Source: Sphaerosporella brunnea (taxonomy: Eukaryota > Ascomycota > Pezizomycetes > Pezizales > Pyronemataceae). From it: 64,000 nucleotides of DNA. The notes beneath the pieces were generated by a model. The model was not told the DNA's origin and did no database searches. It worked only from the letters and a program-made list of their open reading frames with translations. The stretch covers positions 124,001-188,000 of the forward strand of contig VXIS01000022.1 of assembly GCA_008704415.1 (NCBI GenBank), read 5' to 3'. This document shows positions 21,141-32,199 of the stretch, one piece after another (within the stretch, counting starts at the first letter, position 1; the number at the start of each line of letters is the position of its first letter). The position numbers were made by a program, and so were the translations under genes.

Positions 21141-21867
21141 TAGTGATGGACACAAGCCGCGTAGGCTCGAGTTAGCCCGTCCAATTCCCCGGCTCCGCTC
21201 GTGGGCGCGAGCTGCTGTACACCGGGCTCGAGCCGTCCGATTGTTCCGCACAAAAATCAGGGACACAGGGCCATACCTGCACGGGGACTACATTCCGCGG
21301 TGATGGCCATGGTGTATAGCATTCACATCCTTTGAGAGGTCCCACAGCGCTGGCGAGAAGTTGAGAACAGCGTCGACAGCGGAATCTGCACCCTCCGAGG
21401 CTGCTGCTGAGTGTGGCTGAGTGTGCGGCTTCCAGCTGCTTCATAAAACGCAGGAATCAACGCCGGTTCTTTGGGCTTTAGGCATCATACATGGGCCGCT
21501 TATTTTCTGGAAGAACGCCGGTCTCGCATTGTCCTCTTCATCGGCAGGACTCGGAGCCGCGGCCCACTGGCCGAGTCGCTGGTCGATGCCGGACCCAGTG
21601 CTGCCAGGGGCTCAATTTTTTGTGCTGTGGCGTGAGTTGTCAAATGAGATGTGAGGACGGTTTGATGGGGGCGGGCGGTGGTGGTGGAGTGGGATGAGAC
21701 GGGGCTTGATGTGGTGAGATAGGGACATCCACACAACTCTATGTACACGCTCAAATGCAGCTCAAGCCAGGCTTACCGTCGTTCGAGCGGGAACGAGCCC
21801 AGACTCGGGTTCTAGCTCGGGGGCTCGAGCTGTCGACTCGCGCCGGCTCGGCTGGTGGCCTCCACTG
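21141..21867. mobile_element. hAT-like element, family A, copy 2
   Basis: The left end TAGTGATGGACACAAGCCG is identical to that of the copy at 8629. The right end is eroded (CGGCTCGGCTGGTGGCCTCC, then ACTG). The flanking 8-mers GGCTATCC (21133-21140) and GGGTATCC (21868-21875) agree at 7 of 8 positions. CTCGAG boxes cluster at both ends (21170-21235 and 21780-21850). No intact ORF was found inside. Confidence 0.7.
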
Positions 21868-21875
21868 GGGTATCC

Positions 21876-22588
21876 TAGGGTATCCAGCGAGATGTGGTCC
21901 TCCGCTTATGGCTGCGTCTGCCGTGCTCTTCTCGCTTTTTGAGGACTTGAGGGGGTCGGAGTGATACACAGCCCACGAAGGGGTCTGTACTCAACTGCGG
22001 CAGCAACCGGCGTTTTCGGGCATGTAGTGCGCGGCTGGCGCTTGACAAGGTGGCAGTTGCCCGGCGAATGCTGGTGTTTGAGGTGTCGCCACTATCCGCG
22101 ATCTCATGTCGTGCGCCAGCCGGCAATTGTGCGGAAATCGTCACCGGGTATCAAGAGTTTTGCAGCCCGGGCTTTCAAATCTACAAAGCGAACAACGCTC
22201 CGCCAACGATCTGGACTGCGAATTGTGACTCGCATCCCATGATCCACCGCCACATTTCAACTGCCATGCACGTAGCCACCGCGGAAGTTGAGGATGCCGC
22301 CCGGCTCATCCCGCCGCCGAAACACCCATGGTCCCTACAACGACAGCCAGTCCGACAACACACGCGCATGTGACATGGTGACGCCAAGCCGACCCGCGTT
22401 GCGCCCTGATTGGACGAAAACCTCTATCGCGAGTAAAAGTTTTGCCTCACGCCTACGGGCGCGCCCTCCTTCCTGCTGCACTGAACGGCCAATTCTTGTC
22501 TTCTGTTGGATCCAGGTCTCAGAATTCGCCGTGTAGGGGGCGGAAAAAAGAAGCGGCTGTTTACCGGTAGGACGGCCAGCTGACTGGC
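21876..22588. other. Gap before the LINE
   Basis: No gene recognised. Part of this may be the 5' UTR of the LINE that follows, whose first plausible ATG is at 22589. Confidence 0.3.
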
Positions 22589-24805
22589 ATGGACACCTTT
22601 ATGTGTTCATGTCTTGAAGACCCGACCAACCCCATCGAAACGCCAACGTCGATGGCCACCGAGACAACGTTGGTGCCCGACAACGGGCCTATCAACGCTC
22701 GGAATTCGCCAATTGCACCGGACAGCGACATGTTGATGATACAGGCTGAGCTCCACAATGCTTCCCAATGGTCAGACTACGTACCAACCCCGGACGTCGA
22801 GGGTGAGGGGACCGATGGCACACGAGTGCCAACGTCAACCCCCAGGCCCACATCATCCTGAACGCTCCACGGATGGTCTTGGGCTCTGAGAAGCCAACAA
22901 ACGAACAGTGCAGGCCCCGGTGCAACCGCCTCCCGCCCGCTTCACATGCGGCGACCCCATGTCGCAAGTCCGGAAGAGACGGCGTCACGAATCGTCTGAG
23001 GACGGCACCCTATTGGACTCCGTCTAAACGTCGTCAAAGGGGTTATGGCCAGCCACCTGAACTACCCGGACGCCGACTGTGAGGTCTACACGACCGGCAT
23101 TCTTAGACCTATGGATGAAACCACTGCCCCGCTTATAGCCAAGATTGCGTGATCGCTGCCCAGCAGCCCCAGCCAAAAGTCCAACCTTCTCTCCCTGTCT
23201 CCGGCTCTGCTCCACCTCCGGCGGCCGTCACAGAGACGGCAGCAAGCTGGGGCGACCCCGAATCCGACCGATTCCTAAATGCCGCAGCATCCCGACGGGT
23301 CCGAGCATCCACCGACGAACCCTTGGCGGCCTCTCAGCATGCTCCACGCATCCGAGCGGAGCCCAGGCGGGCCACAAAAGAGAAGAAAAACGCACCCAAG
23401 GGGGTAAGTGTCGCTCAACGGCCAACCGCAGACCCCGCGGCCGCACCAGGCCCGACGGCCAAGAAAGCCAACATGGCAGCCACCATCCCCGCGCCTCCCG
23501 CTCCTCCTAAGACCGCGTCCCGCGCGAGCACCTTTGGCGCCGCCGTCAACAATGGAGTCCACACCTCGCGCAAGGATGGGTCCTGGACTATGGTTGTTCG
23601 ACCCCAGAGAGAGACGACGAAAACGACAACGACCGCCAACGCCGGAATGGACCTTAAACCCGCTGGCCATGAGGTCCCGCGGCGAGCCCGAACCCTGATC
23701 GTCACCCGCAAAGACGGTGCATCGCAGCACCCCGTCAACGCCAACTACTGCTCGGACATGGTGAGGTCCGTAAACGACGCGTTTGCTGCTAAACGCGCCC
23801 CAGGCTTCATACGTCTGGCAGGGGTCGCCCAGAATCAACGAACCACAATCACCGCGCTCGCCTTCCCCACCGCGACGGACGTCCAGCCCCACGCACACCA
23901 TACTTACCGCAGGAACACGAATAGATTCCAGCGTGATTGCGGTCACTCCAAACCAGGAATGGACACGTATCATGGATGCGCAACGATACATGGGCAAGCT
24001 AGACCTCCTCAAGCGCAACCCCGTGACAGACAATGATGGCCTTGACATTCTGATGCAAATCCGATCGCTGACGAATGAGTTAGAAGTCCGACGTCGCATG
24101 GACGAGGGCAGTATTCGTGCCTCCTCTGTCACTTTTGCCGTGAAGGACCGCAGCCTCGCTCTTCACGACACACGGAAAGGCATCGTGCTTGCAGGCCAGT
24201 GTCTCAAAGCGGATGTCTACTTGAAGGCCGTCCCAGACGCCTTCTGCGACCACTGTTCTGGCGGCGGACATCTCACCCACAACTGCGGCAACAAAATCAT
24301 TCAGTGGGGCCGCCCAAGATGCGGACACTGCAGCGGCGACCACCTGACCGCAAACCATAGGTGCAACATCGAGGACTGCCAGGAGTGCAACCAGAAAACT
24401 GGCCGAGTATGTGACCACTCTCGGCGAACGCTCCAATGCGCGAATTGCGATGAGGACCCCTCGGCAAAGGAGGGTGCCTACCCACACAAGAAGCAAGCCT
24501 TGAAAGAGGCCAAAGCCACCCAGAAGAACTCGGCCACCAGCCGCACGGTCCACCTGTCTGCTACAAACGTCACCCAGATCGTCCGCAAAGCAACGACACT
24601 GAGCGAGCAGCCTGTAGCTGGCATCGTGACCATCGCGGACACCCCAAGGGCACGTCTCGTCTGTCAGAAGTCCGTCGCTATGGCCACCCCAATGGACGTC
24701 TCGGACTTGCATTCTGATAACGACATGTCGGACGGGGTAGACCTGGCTATGGACACGCAGGCAGCCCCGGCCACGCCGGAGGAGCAGCTATCATGGGATG
24801 CGTAG
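22589..24805 (+). pseudogene. LINE ORF1 (gag-like, zinc knuckles), frameshifted
   Basis: Coding sequence passes through frames at 22589-22861, 23149 to about 23900, and about 23900-24805. The last part contains three clustered knuckle-like motifs: CDHCSGGGHLTHNC, CGHCSGDHLTANHRC and CQECNQKTGRVC, then CANCDED. Such motifs bind element RNA in the ribonucleoprotein. The preceding part is Ala/Pro/Lys-rich and disordered. The terminal stop at 24803-24805 overlaps an ATG at 24793 that would open ORF2 in another frame, a coupling seen in related two-ORF LINEs. Frameshifts near 22865-23140 and 23900 make it non-functional. Confidence 0.8.
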
Positions 24806-25380
24806 AGCATAAAGTTAACAGGGCAGGACCAGTGCTCCAGGCCTGCCTCGAAATTGTCATCCGCGACAAAGCGGACATGGTCTTGCTTTAAGAACCCCTA
24901 GGCTACCGGATAACTCACCAAGCGTTCAGGATATATGTCTCCGGTCAAACACGCGTGGCAATCCGAATTGACTCCAAGGTCAAGTTCACGGTTGGCTCTG
25001 ACCTATCCTCCACAGGCAAGGTCATGGCGGTGTATGCTGTGGCCCCGTTCGCCTCGCAATGCCACATCGTCAATGTATATGAATAATTTAGCCAGGACGC
25101 AACCGACGACAGCTTTGTGAAATAGCCTACCCCCCGACTTGAGAACTGGAAATAGCGACAAATTTGTGCTGGCTAGCGATTTCAACGTCCACAGTGGTCG
25201 GTGGGACCCGACATGCCAAACCAATCGCGGTGACGCCTGGCTCCACTCCATCATAAATAGGCACAAACTGCCAATCTGGAACGACAACACACAGACATGG
25301 CGCCCTCCCAGCAATTGTGGACCTCACAACGTCAATCCCAGCATAAATGTCAACCGCTGAACCGCAGATGTGCCTGAGCA

Positions 25381-27004
25381 TAGTGTTGCACACGAGCCGG
25401 CTCGACACGAGCCGGACAGGTGGCTCGAGCCCGGCTCGAGCCTGCTACATGAAATGACGCTGTTGCGACGCCGCGGGAGTTTGGTAGGTATGCACAATTA
25501 TGGAACGTGGTAACTGGCATTTTCTATGTTCTCTCCTATCAGTCCGATAGATCCGTCAAATCAGAACCGGAGTCTAGAACAGCTTCCACGGCCGAGTCCG
25601 TGCCCTCTTCCTGATCATGATAGCTGTTTGCCACATCCAGGGGCATCGGACCGGACGACGCGCCGATGATAAGTGCTGGTGGTGCCGTACCGGCGCCGTC
25701 CAGACGCGGGACCACCTTCTCAAGTTTTGCAAGAGGTGGGAGAACGCGGAGAGACGCTCTGGAGGAGGGTGTCAGAGGCTACGAAGGGTGGAGGACGGAA
25801 ACGCTGGCCGGCGACGGCCACGGCCGCGCTGCTAGCGGATGATAGGTGTACGGAGGCCGTCATGGACTTTCTGAGCACTACCAACGTCGGATCCTGGCCT
25901 GCTGGAGGCATACTGTGCTGAGACTGTCTTTTCTTTCCTTGGTGCGCGTGTATGATATTCGGAGCGATTTCCTTTGTCCTTTTCCTTAGAAGAGCCGCAG
26001 TCCTCAGTAGTCGGCTCTGCCGAAGTGGTAGCATAGTCTCTTCCTTTTACATATGTCATGGCCGCAAGCGGCCGAATACAATATGACCAAAACAAAACAA
26101 AAATGCCACATCCATGGTGGTAGTGTATGAAGAGTCGTACGGACCCCAACGCTTGTTGCAGTGGCAGCAGTGGACTAGTTCACGAGGCTTGCTATGTTTA
26201 TTCGAGACTCTCCCTGTCCGTCGACGCTTGCGCTTGCGGGACGATGGTTGCTGACTAGGATAGTCTGTCTGACTCCGTGTCCCCGTCGTTTCCACTGGAG
26301 TCCGAGTCTTTTGCACTGCCGGTCGCTTCTCCTCCTTCTTTTGGAGGCTCTTGCTCACGAATAATGATCTTTCGCTTGTATAAGAACGCCGTGTAAGGTG
26401 ATGTCTTCTCTCCGCTGAGTGTGCGCGCTCCGGCAGCAACATGGAGAGTATCTGCAACTCCGGTGTTAGTATTGACTTGACTTTTAGCGGGGCACTCAAC
26501 ATCCGCACCCCAATTCCCAGCTAGCATCTTGTACAAAGCGCACATGGCTTCGTCCTCATCCTGCGCACTTGGCTGCGATGGTGTCTCGGCACCCAAGGCA
26601 TTGGACATGAGTCACTCGACGGATGCGCTTGTTGTAGGTTTTGAGGGTGTTGGGGGAGAGGGAGCGGTGCGTGTGGAGGGGCGTTCGGGTAGGATAGGGG
26701 AAGGTAAGTTGATTGGAAGGGTCGAGGACCCGAGGTTTATCTACCCAGCCGCAGTCATCGCACTGTAGAGATATACATAGGTACGAGTGGCGGGTGTCGG
26801 AGGGTGGTTGGGTTGACTTGAGGTGGGGTTCGTCGCTGCACCCGGAAGCGGAGTATCAAAATTCTATCACAAAGCTCGAGCGCAGCTCGAGCCTGAACTA
26901 CTTTTGTTCGAGCCAGCTCGAGCTTGAACAATTATATTTCGAGCCGGCTCGGGCTCGAGGCTCGAGCTTTTGGCTCGAGCCGGCTCGGCTCGTGTGCAAC
27001 ACTA
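25381..27004. mobile_element. hAT-like element, family B, inserted in the LINE endonuclease
   Basis: Perfect 18-bp terminal inverted repeats (25381-25398 TAGTGTTGCACACGAGCC, and 26987-27004) and a perfect 8-bp target duplication CCTGAGCA (25373-25380 and 27005-27012). Dense GCTCGAGC/CGAGCCGG boxes occupy both subterminal regions (25398-25445 and 26870-26990). It encloses a foreign LINE 3' fragment (25640-26102) and a minus-strand acidic ORF at 26608-26255 (start MSNALGAETPSQPSAQDEDE) that may be a transposase relic. No complete transposase is present. Confidence 0.93.
25640..26102 (+). mobile_element. LINE 3' fragment nested inside hAT-B
   Basis: It starts within the C-terminal motif (GRRADDKCWWCRTGAVQTRD, then HLLKFCKRW), continues through the ORF2 tail and 3' UTR, includes the hairpin GGCCGCAAGCGGCC (26060-26073) and ends in AATATGACCAAAACAAAACA. 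A 5'-truncated insertion into the hAT-like element is the simplest reading. Confidence 0.85.
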
Positions 27005-27258
27005 CCTGAGCATGCCACGGGCTCTAACCACGGGCGTCTGGCCTGGAGCTGCCTAGTAAACTACTCCTCGGACTCCGGAACCAGCAAGGAGATAACTAGC
27101 TGTGACATCGTCGGCATGGCACAGAACCGACAGATAAAGGCAGAAGGTGCCTGGCAGCGCGAGGCCGGCCACAGGCCCCCGGTCCAAACTGACCACCCTT
27201 TGGACCGACTGGACAAGGAGGCCAACTGCATCTTCAAAACTCTGGTCAAGGTCCTGCA

Positions 27259-27900
27259 CAGGGCTGTCAAAAGTCCGGCCAGTCCGGCTTTGAACGCGGC
27301 CTGAACCGGACTGATTGAAACGGGCTTTTGAAATAACGGCCCGTTTGGACCAGGCTTTTTGGACCGACACCCAGGCGCCTACGGGCACCCGCCAGGCCCA
27401 GAAGTACCCGGCGCCCGGCGGGCCCGTCAGGCATCTGTAGTTTTTTGCTTACACATACAGCAAGGAAAGAAACATGAACGCGAGATACAGATTCAACAGC
27501 CTGAACAACCGCCAGCTACCCCTCCATCTCCGCCGCCCGCTGTTCCAAGTGACTCTGCATACGCTCAACCTGATGAATTTGAGAACCCGACCAGCTATTC
27601 CCTCGCTAGGATTTGAGGCATTCTATGGCGTGGATCGACCAGTCTTTTGATTGCGATCGACGCTTTAGCTGCGGGGGAACGACCACCGAACGATTAGCGC
27701 TTTTAGCGGCCCCGGGTTCGGCACAATGACCAACCTGACCTTAATTCTTTGCTACCGGGCACCGGCCGGCACCTATCAGATATCCAGTTTATTTTTATGC
27801 CTGCCCGAACCTGTGGGGCGTGCCACATCACCGGCCCGACCTGACCCACTCCGTGGGGCCCCGTTTGACCTGGCGGCCGGCCGGACTATTGACAGCCCTG
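27259..27900. mobile_element. hAT MITE, family D, copy 1
   Basis: It starts CAGGGCTGTCAAAAGTCCGG and ends CCGGACTATTGACAGCCCTG. The target duplication GTCCTGCA is perfect (27251-27258 and 27901-27908). The interior has paired CCCGTTTGGACCAGGC and CGGGCACCGGCCGG blocks and a middle part with an interrupted reading frame ending FYGVDRPVF, perhaps the fused ends of a deleted transposase. It interrupts LINE ORF2, whose frame resumes after the duplication. Confidence 0.95.
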
Positions 27901-30497
27901 GTCCTGCAGAAGCACGCCAAACCCCTCCACAACTGTGCACATTCCAAGCGCCGCTGGAACGAGTACATCAACCCGCTCCTGTCGAAGGAGTCAAGGCACC
28001 ACCCAGCAGGTGGTTAAGAACGCACGCCAAACTCTAATGGCTGCCCTCCGCAGGGACCAACGCGAGCAATGGGCCAACTTCATTCAGCAGGGTGTACCGG
28101 ACGACATCTGGAACGCTCTACGCTACGTCAACGGCGCCGCAGCATCTGCAAGAGATGGAGGCAGACCCCGATCAGGCCGAGATGGCTCTACTGCAACCAC
28201 CCTGACGGAAAAGAGTGACATGATAGCCCAACAAGTCTTGCCGCCACCGCCGGTCGACGGCTGCTCCAGCAGGAAGCTTGACAGGCTCAGTCACAATGTC
28301 CTGGTCGAGGATGACAAAGTGGAGCGAGCGTGCTGGGCTCAAGCCTCTCACTTCGTAGCCGGCCAAAATAAGTTCAGCCCGCTGGCCCTGCGCCTGGTGT
28401 GGAAATGGCATCGCAAGGGCTTTGCAGTGCTGGTCCGCGCGTGCGTCTGGCAAGACTATAAGCCAAAGCCATGGTTACAGGCCGCCGACGTGGTCATCAC
28501 AATGCCCGACAAAAATGACTACTCTCAGGCCAGGTTGCACAAGGTCATCTTCCTACTTTGCTGCTTGGGCAAGGTCATAGAGCTTGCGGAGCTCCGTGCT
28601 GCACACACTCTCATCAACTGGACGGCCTCCTTCATGGACAATAGGTCAGTCCGGATGAAGATCGCGGGGTAGCTCAACCACCCTCTGGCTTTCAGGCCGT
28701 GTCACCCTCAGGGGTCGCCGCTCTCGCCACAGGGAACAACGTCGCCATGGTCACCGAAACACTCAAGGCATGCGTGGCGGCCAGCCTCTGCTGGGCCCAT
28801 GACAACGCCGTGGCCTTTGACGTGGAGAAAACGGAGGCTCTGCTACTGACCAGAAAGAGAAAGCAGCCGGTTATGACGCTGACCATGGCGGACTCAGCTG
28901 TATCGTTTAACAGGGACACATCGCGCTGGCTAGGGGTCTGCTTGGACAGCAAGCTGACCCTGCTCCACCACCACAACGTCAGGATGGGCAAGGCCAGGAA
29001 GGCCGGCTGGCCGCGGTCCACAAGATGATCAACCACCAGGCAATGGCCATACTCGGCGCCTTACCGACGTCGGCCCCGGGCCCCATTGTCTGCAAGGCTG
29101 GTCTCACCGACGCTGACACGCTGCTGGCACACCGGACACGCTGTTTCGCATGCAAACTCGCCGCCACGCTGAATGGCAACCCTGCCGGCGACCCCATCCG
29201 CTCTGCGATGGCAGTGCCTGCAACGGCAGAGCATTGACCCATCACGACGGCCAGGTAACTACTACGATACGTGGCTAAGAATGCTTTCAACAATCCGCCT
29301 GCACGCCCAACACCCACCACGCTAGGGGCTAAGCTTGCAGCCACCATTCCCAGCCAGCCAACCATGAATGAACCGAGCGTTGCCATAGCTTCCCGTGCGG
29401 CCGAGGATTCAACGAATCAGAAGAAGACCCCGTTCAGTCGGCAAAGAGATGGCAGGAAACTACGACCGGACCATCACAGTCTACTCAGACGGGTTTTGGT
29501 TCGAAATGCAGCCAGCCTGAAACTAGCCCTTCAATGCCTCCCGGTAGGGACCGCAACCGGCATCGTCAACGTATTCGTAGACGCGCAGGCTGGCCTTCGA
29601 GGGCTACAGGACACAGAACTAGGACCTGGCTAGTGGATGGTCCTTATGATCGCACGTGCCAAGAAATCCATCCCTGACGCGTGTTGGACCAAGGAGTTCC
29701 GCTAGACGCCAGGTTATAAAGAATTGCAAGGCAACAAGCAAGCCGACCGCTTTGCCAAGGGCGCCGCCTGTCACCAGTTCCGCTCCAAAGCGTCCGAGGT
29801 CCTCGCCATCACGTTGCTCGCCTACATCGCCAGGGCAGGCACATCGGCCAAGCGACAAGACCGCAACCGATGTCTCGCCGAGCACTTACGGCCTAAGAGA
29901 TCCTATAGGAGGCCCAAGGGCAACAAGGCCGCTTGCAAAACTAAGAAGGCCGTGGCAGCGTGCTTCTTCCAGCTGAGGCTGCAGAAAGCCCCGACTGACC
30001 CCTACGCGCTTCGGACCGGACGCCGCGCGGATGACAAGTGCTGGTTCTGCCCGCAAAAACCGCTGCAGGCCCAAAACCACCTTTTCAAGACCTGCCGTCG
30101 GTGGCGCAATGAGCAAATGACCCAATGGAAAGCGGTGGCCGAGGCGACTCACGACGGGGGTAAGAGGAGGCGGAAGACAAATACGCCGATCAGAGACCTG
30201 CTGGGGGACGAGCGGTGCATAGACGCGGTAATGGCCTTCTTGAGCACCACAAGCGTCCGAATGTGACCCAATAGGGCTTAAAGGTCCCGAATAAGGCCTG
30301 AATCCGTCTCCTTTGCCCCAACCTTTTGTCACGAATCTCCTTGGTGCGATCTATGCGTTTTATTTCCTTTTTTTTTCTTTCCTTCGTCCAGAGGGGCGGA
30401 CCCTGCAGTAGGCCACGTGCCGAGGGGCGGCGGTGATTCTGCATACTAGATGCCATGGCCGCAAGCGGCCTAATGCTATATGATTAAAACAAAACCC

Positions 30498-30889
30498 ATC
30501 GCCCCTAGCGCAAGCGCCGCCGTATACGCGGTGCAAGCAACGTGATCGGCTTGGAGACCAACCCGCGCGGCCCGATGGTGGACGCCAGGAACGGATTCGA
30601 GCTGCACATCATCAAGCGCCGCTTCCTCGCCGCTGAATCCGGCCGACATTCAGGTCCCTTGCTACCGATGCACCTGGCAATGGGCACGCCGATCAGACCA
30701 TAAAGAGCGCAGCTGACAGCCCGCTGACTGAGACCCTCCTCTTCACCACGTCGCTCGCCACGATCGACTGCAGAGCTACGGAGGCAAAGGCTCGTGGGGG
30801 GGAAGCATGGCTAGTGGCACGTTGCAAACCGAAGGGGTACTGACGATCAAGAAAGAGGGCTGACCGCGCTGCGATCCAAAACGACAAGA
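30498..30889. other. Gap: nothing recognised
   Basis: Short frames on both strands (for example minus 30505-30687) without recognisable content. Confidence 0.35.
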
Positions 30890-31172
30890 CCCTCGCGTCA
30901 CGTTTCTGTCAGTTGCGCGCAGGAAACAGCCCGACAGGCCCATGCGTTCACTGGAGTGGTCGTCGAACGGCGGACAGGTACTGGTTGTCGGTCCAAACAA
31001 AATACCACCTTTTGAGATTCTGCAAAGGGTGGAAGAAGGACCAGATGGCTCTATGCAAGCCAGTGGTGGAAACCTCAAAAGGGCCGCAGGCCCCAGTAGT
31101 GAGTTTCAACCTAAGGGGTAGCATAGTATGTTCGTTCTATATTCTCCATGGCCGCAAGCAGCCAACTACGAC
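30890..31172 (+). mobile_element. LINE 3' fragment
   Basis: The plus strand reads YHLLRFCKGWKKDQMALCKP, the family's H-x4-C end, followed by the 3' UTR and the hairpin variant GGCCGCAAGCAGCC (31150-31163). Heavily decayed. Confidence 0.7.
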
Positions 31173-31189
31173 GGCCTCTCATCTGCGTT

Positions 31190-31760
31190 GCAGGCTGGGG
31201 TTCTTTTTTATTTTGTGTCAAAGAATGAGACTCATTGGAGCATGAACGCTGCAAGGGTGTCGTTGGTAGCTGCGCGGTGCAGAAGCGCATCCTGCATCTC
31301 ATCGGATAGTGCTTTTTGAAGCTGATCTTTTTGAGCGGTCTGGTCGCAATTGAGATCTCGCATCAGGCGGCCAAGGTTGGCAAGGTATGCGGAGAAGGGC
31401 AGGGGCTTTTGGGCAACGTGATGGCGTTTAGGGCGGCCGTGCGGCACCCGTTTGCAAAAGGACTGTTAACATGTCGTTAAGAGAGACCAGAATGATGACT
31501 CTGGAATCCTTGTTGGCGTAGAAGGGGAGCTGATTCACGGCGGCTCCTGTCGAGCGCTTGAAGGCTTTGCGGAGGCAGTGCTGTTCCGATGGTTAACAGC
31601 TTGGTTGAACAGCAAGCTTGTTGCCAAGCGGGAGGATCCAGGTTCTCAGCGCCTCAGTCTTGCTGCCATCAGAGGAAGGGGCCTCGCGGAACCCGCCTGA
31701 CTGGCTACCGCCTTCTGGGTGTTCACGGACCTTAGCGGCTGCAATCGTTCGGACGTGGTT
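31190..31760 (-). pseudogene. Gag-like retrotransposon fragment
   Basis: The minus-strand frame 31447-31232 reads LPFSAYLANLGRLMRDLNCD followed by QTAQKDQLQKALSDEMQDAL and AATNDTLAAFMLQ, closely recalling the retroviral-type gag region of fungal Ty3/gypsy elements (a helix pair with LS(D/E)EMxxAL). Upstream on the same strand another frame reads LPFYANKDSRVIILVSLNDM, then LTVLLQTGA, also gag-like. A frame change and stops separate them. No protease, RT or integrase is nearby, so this is a fragment. Confidence 0.6.
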
Positions 31761-32199
31761 CAGCTGGGCACTAAGACCCCGTGCCTGCTGCTGAGCACCG
31801 GCAAGGACGGTGCGAGCTGCATCGCGTTCAATCTGCGCGGTTTGAAGTTAGGAACATGTTTCGTCCAACGCCTTTTCAACGTTGGGTGGTGCTTCACAGG
31901 TTAGGAGCTGTTGCGCCACGTGGGTAGGCATCGGTTCCGCTCTTCAGGGGGGACGCCTTGTGGGGACGCTTGGGTGCTGGTTTGGATAGCTGCCCTGAGG
32001 TCTTGACACTTGAGGGATTTAGATGTCGCTGGGTGGTCATGGTAGTGCGAGATGGCTGTGTACGTGCGGCAGATGCCGATGTAACTACTCTGGGCCATGG
32101 AGGTCTGCACTGCACAGCCGCAGGGTTCGTATCTGCGGAAGGTTAGTGTCTGGAATAACATATACCAAAGCTTGAATCCAACCCCGTGTTTCCACTGAT

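Larger units (their letters stand above)
24793..30266 (+). pseudogene. LINE ORF2 (endonuclease, RT, RNase H), multiply broken
   Basis: Endonuclease: residues around 24840-25330 read DKADMVLL, then TAA at 24889-24891, then EPLGYR. The family has LLQEP here, so CAA became TAA. FVLASDFNVHSGRWD is the conserved DFN-x2-H-x2-W block. Reading resumes after the hAT-B insertion, is cut again by hAT-D, then continues to RT motifs (28500-28660, DKNDYSQARLHKVIFLLCCL and INWTASFMDNRSV). The segment that should hold the YxDD box is missing; sequence jumps to ALATGNNVAMVTETLKAC (28720). RNase H is represented by TVYSDG (about 29480) and ELQGNKQADRFAKGAA (29720). The C-terminus has CWFCPQKPLQAQNHLFKTC, a C-x2-C-x8-H-x4-C motif, and ends at 30266. 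It cannot be active. Confidence 0.85.
22589..30497 (+). mobile_element. Near full-length but broken LINE (Tad-like organisation)
   Basis: The order is ORF1 with zinc knuckles, overlapping ORF2 with endonuclease, RT, RNase H and a C-terminal Cys/His motif, then a 3' UTR with the hairpin GGCCGCAAGCGGCC (30457-30470) and an A-rich tail ending near 30497 (TATGATTAAAACAAAACC). This is the arrangement of fungal Tad/LINE-I type elements, which insert by target-primed reverse transcription. It is interrupted by two hAT-like elements (25381-27004 and 27259-27900), has lost the catalytic centre of RT and carries many stops. Fragments of the same family lie at 5875, 25640, 30890, 33180 and 52231. Confidence 0.9.
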
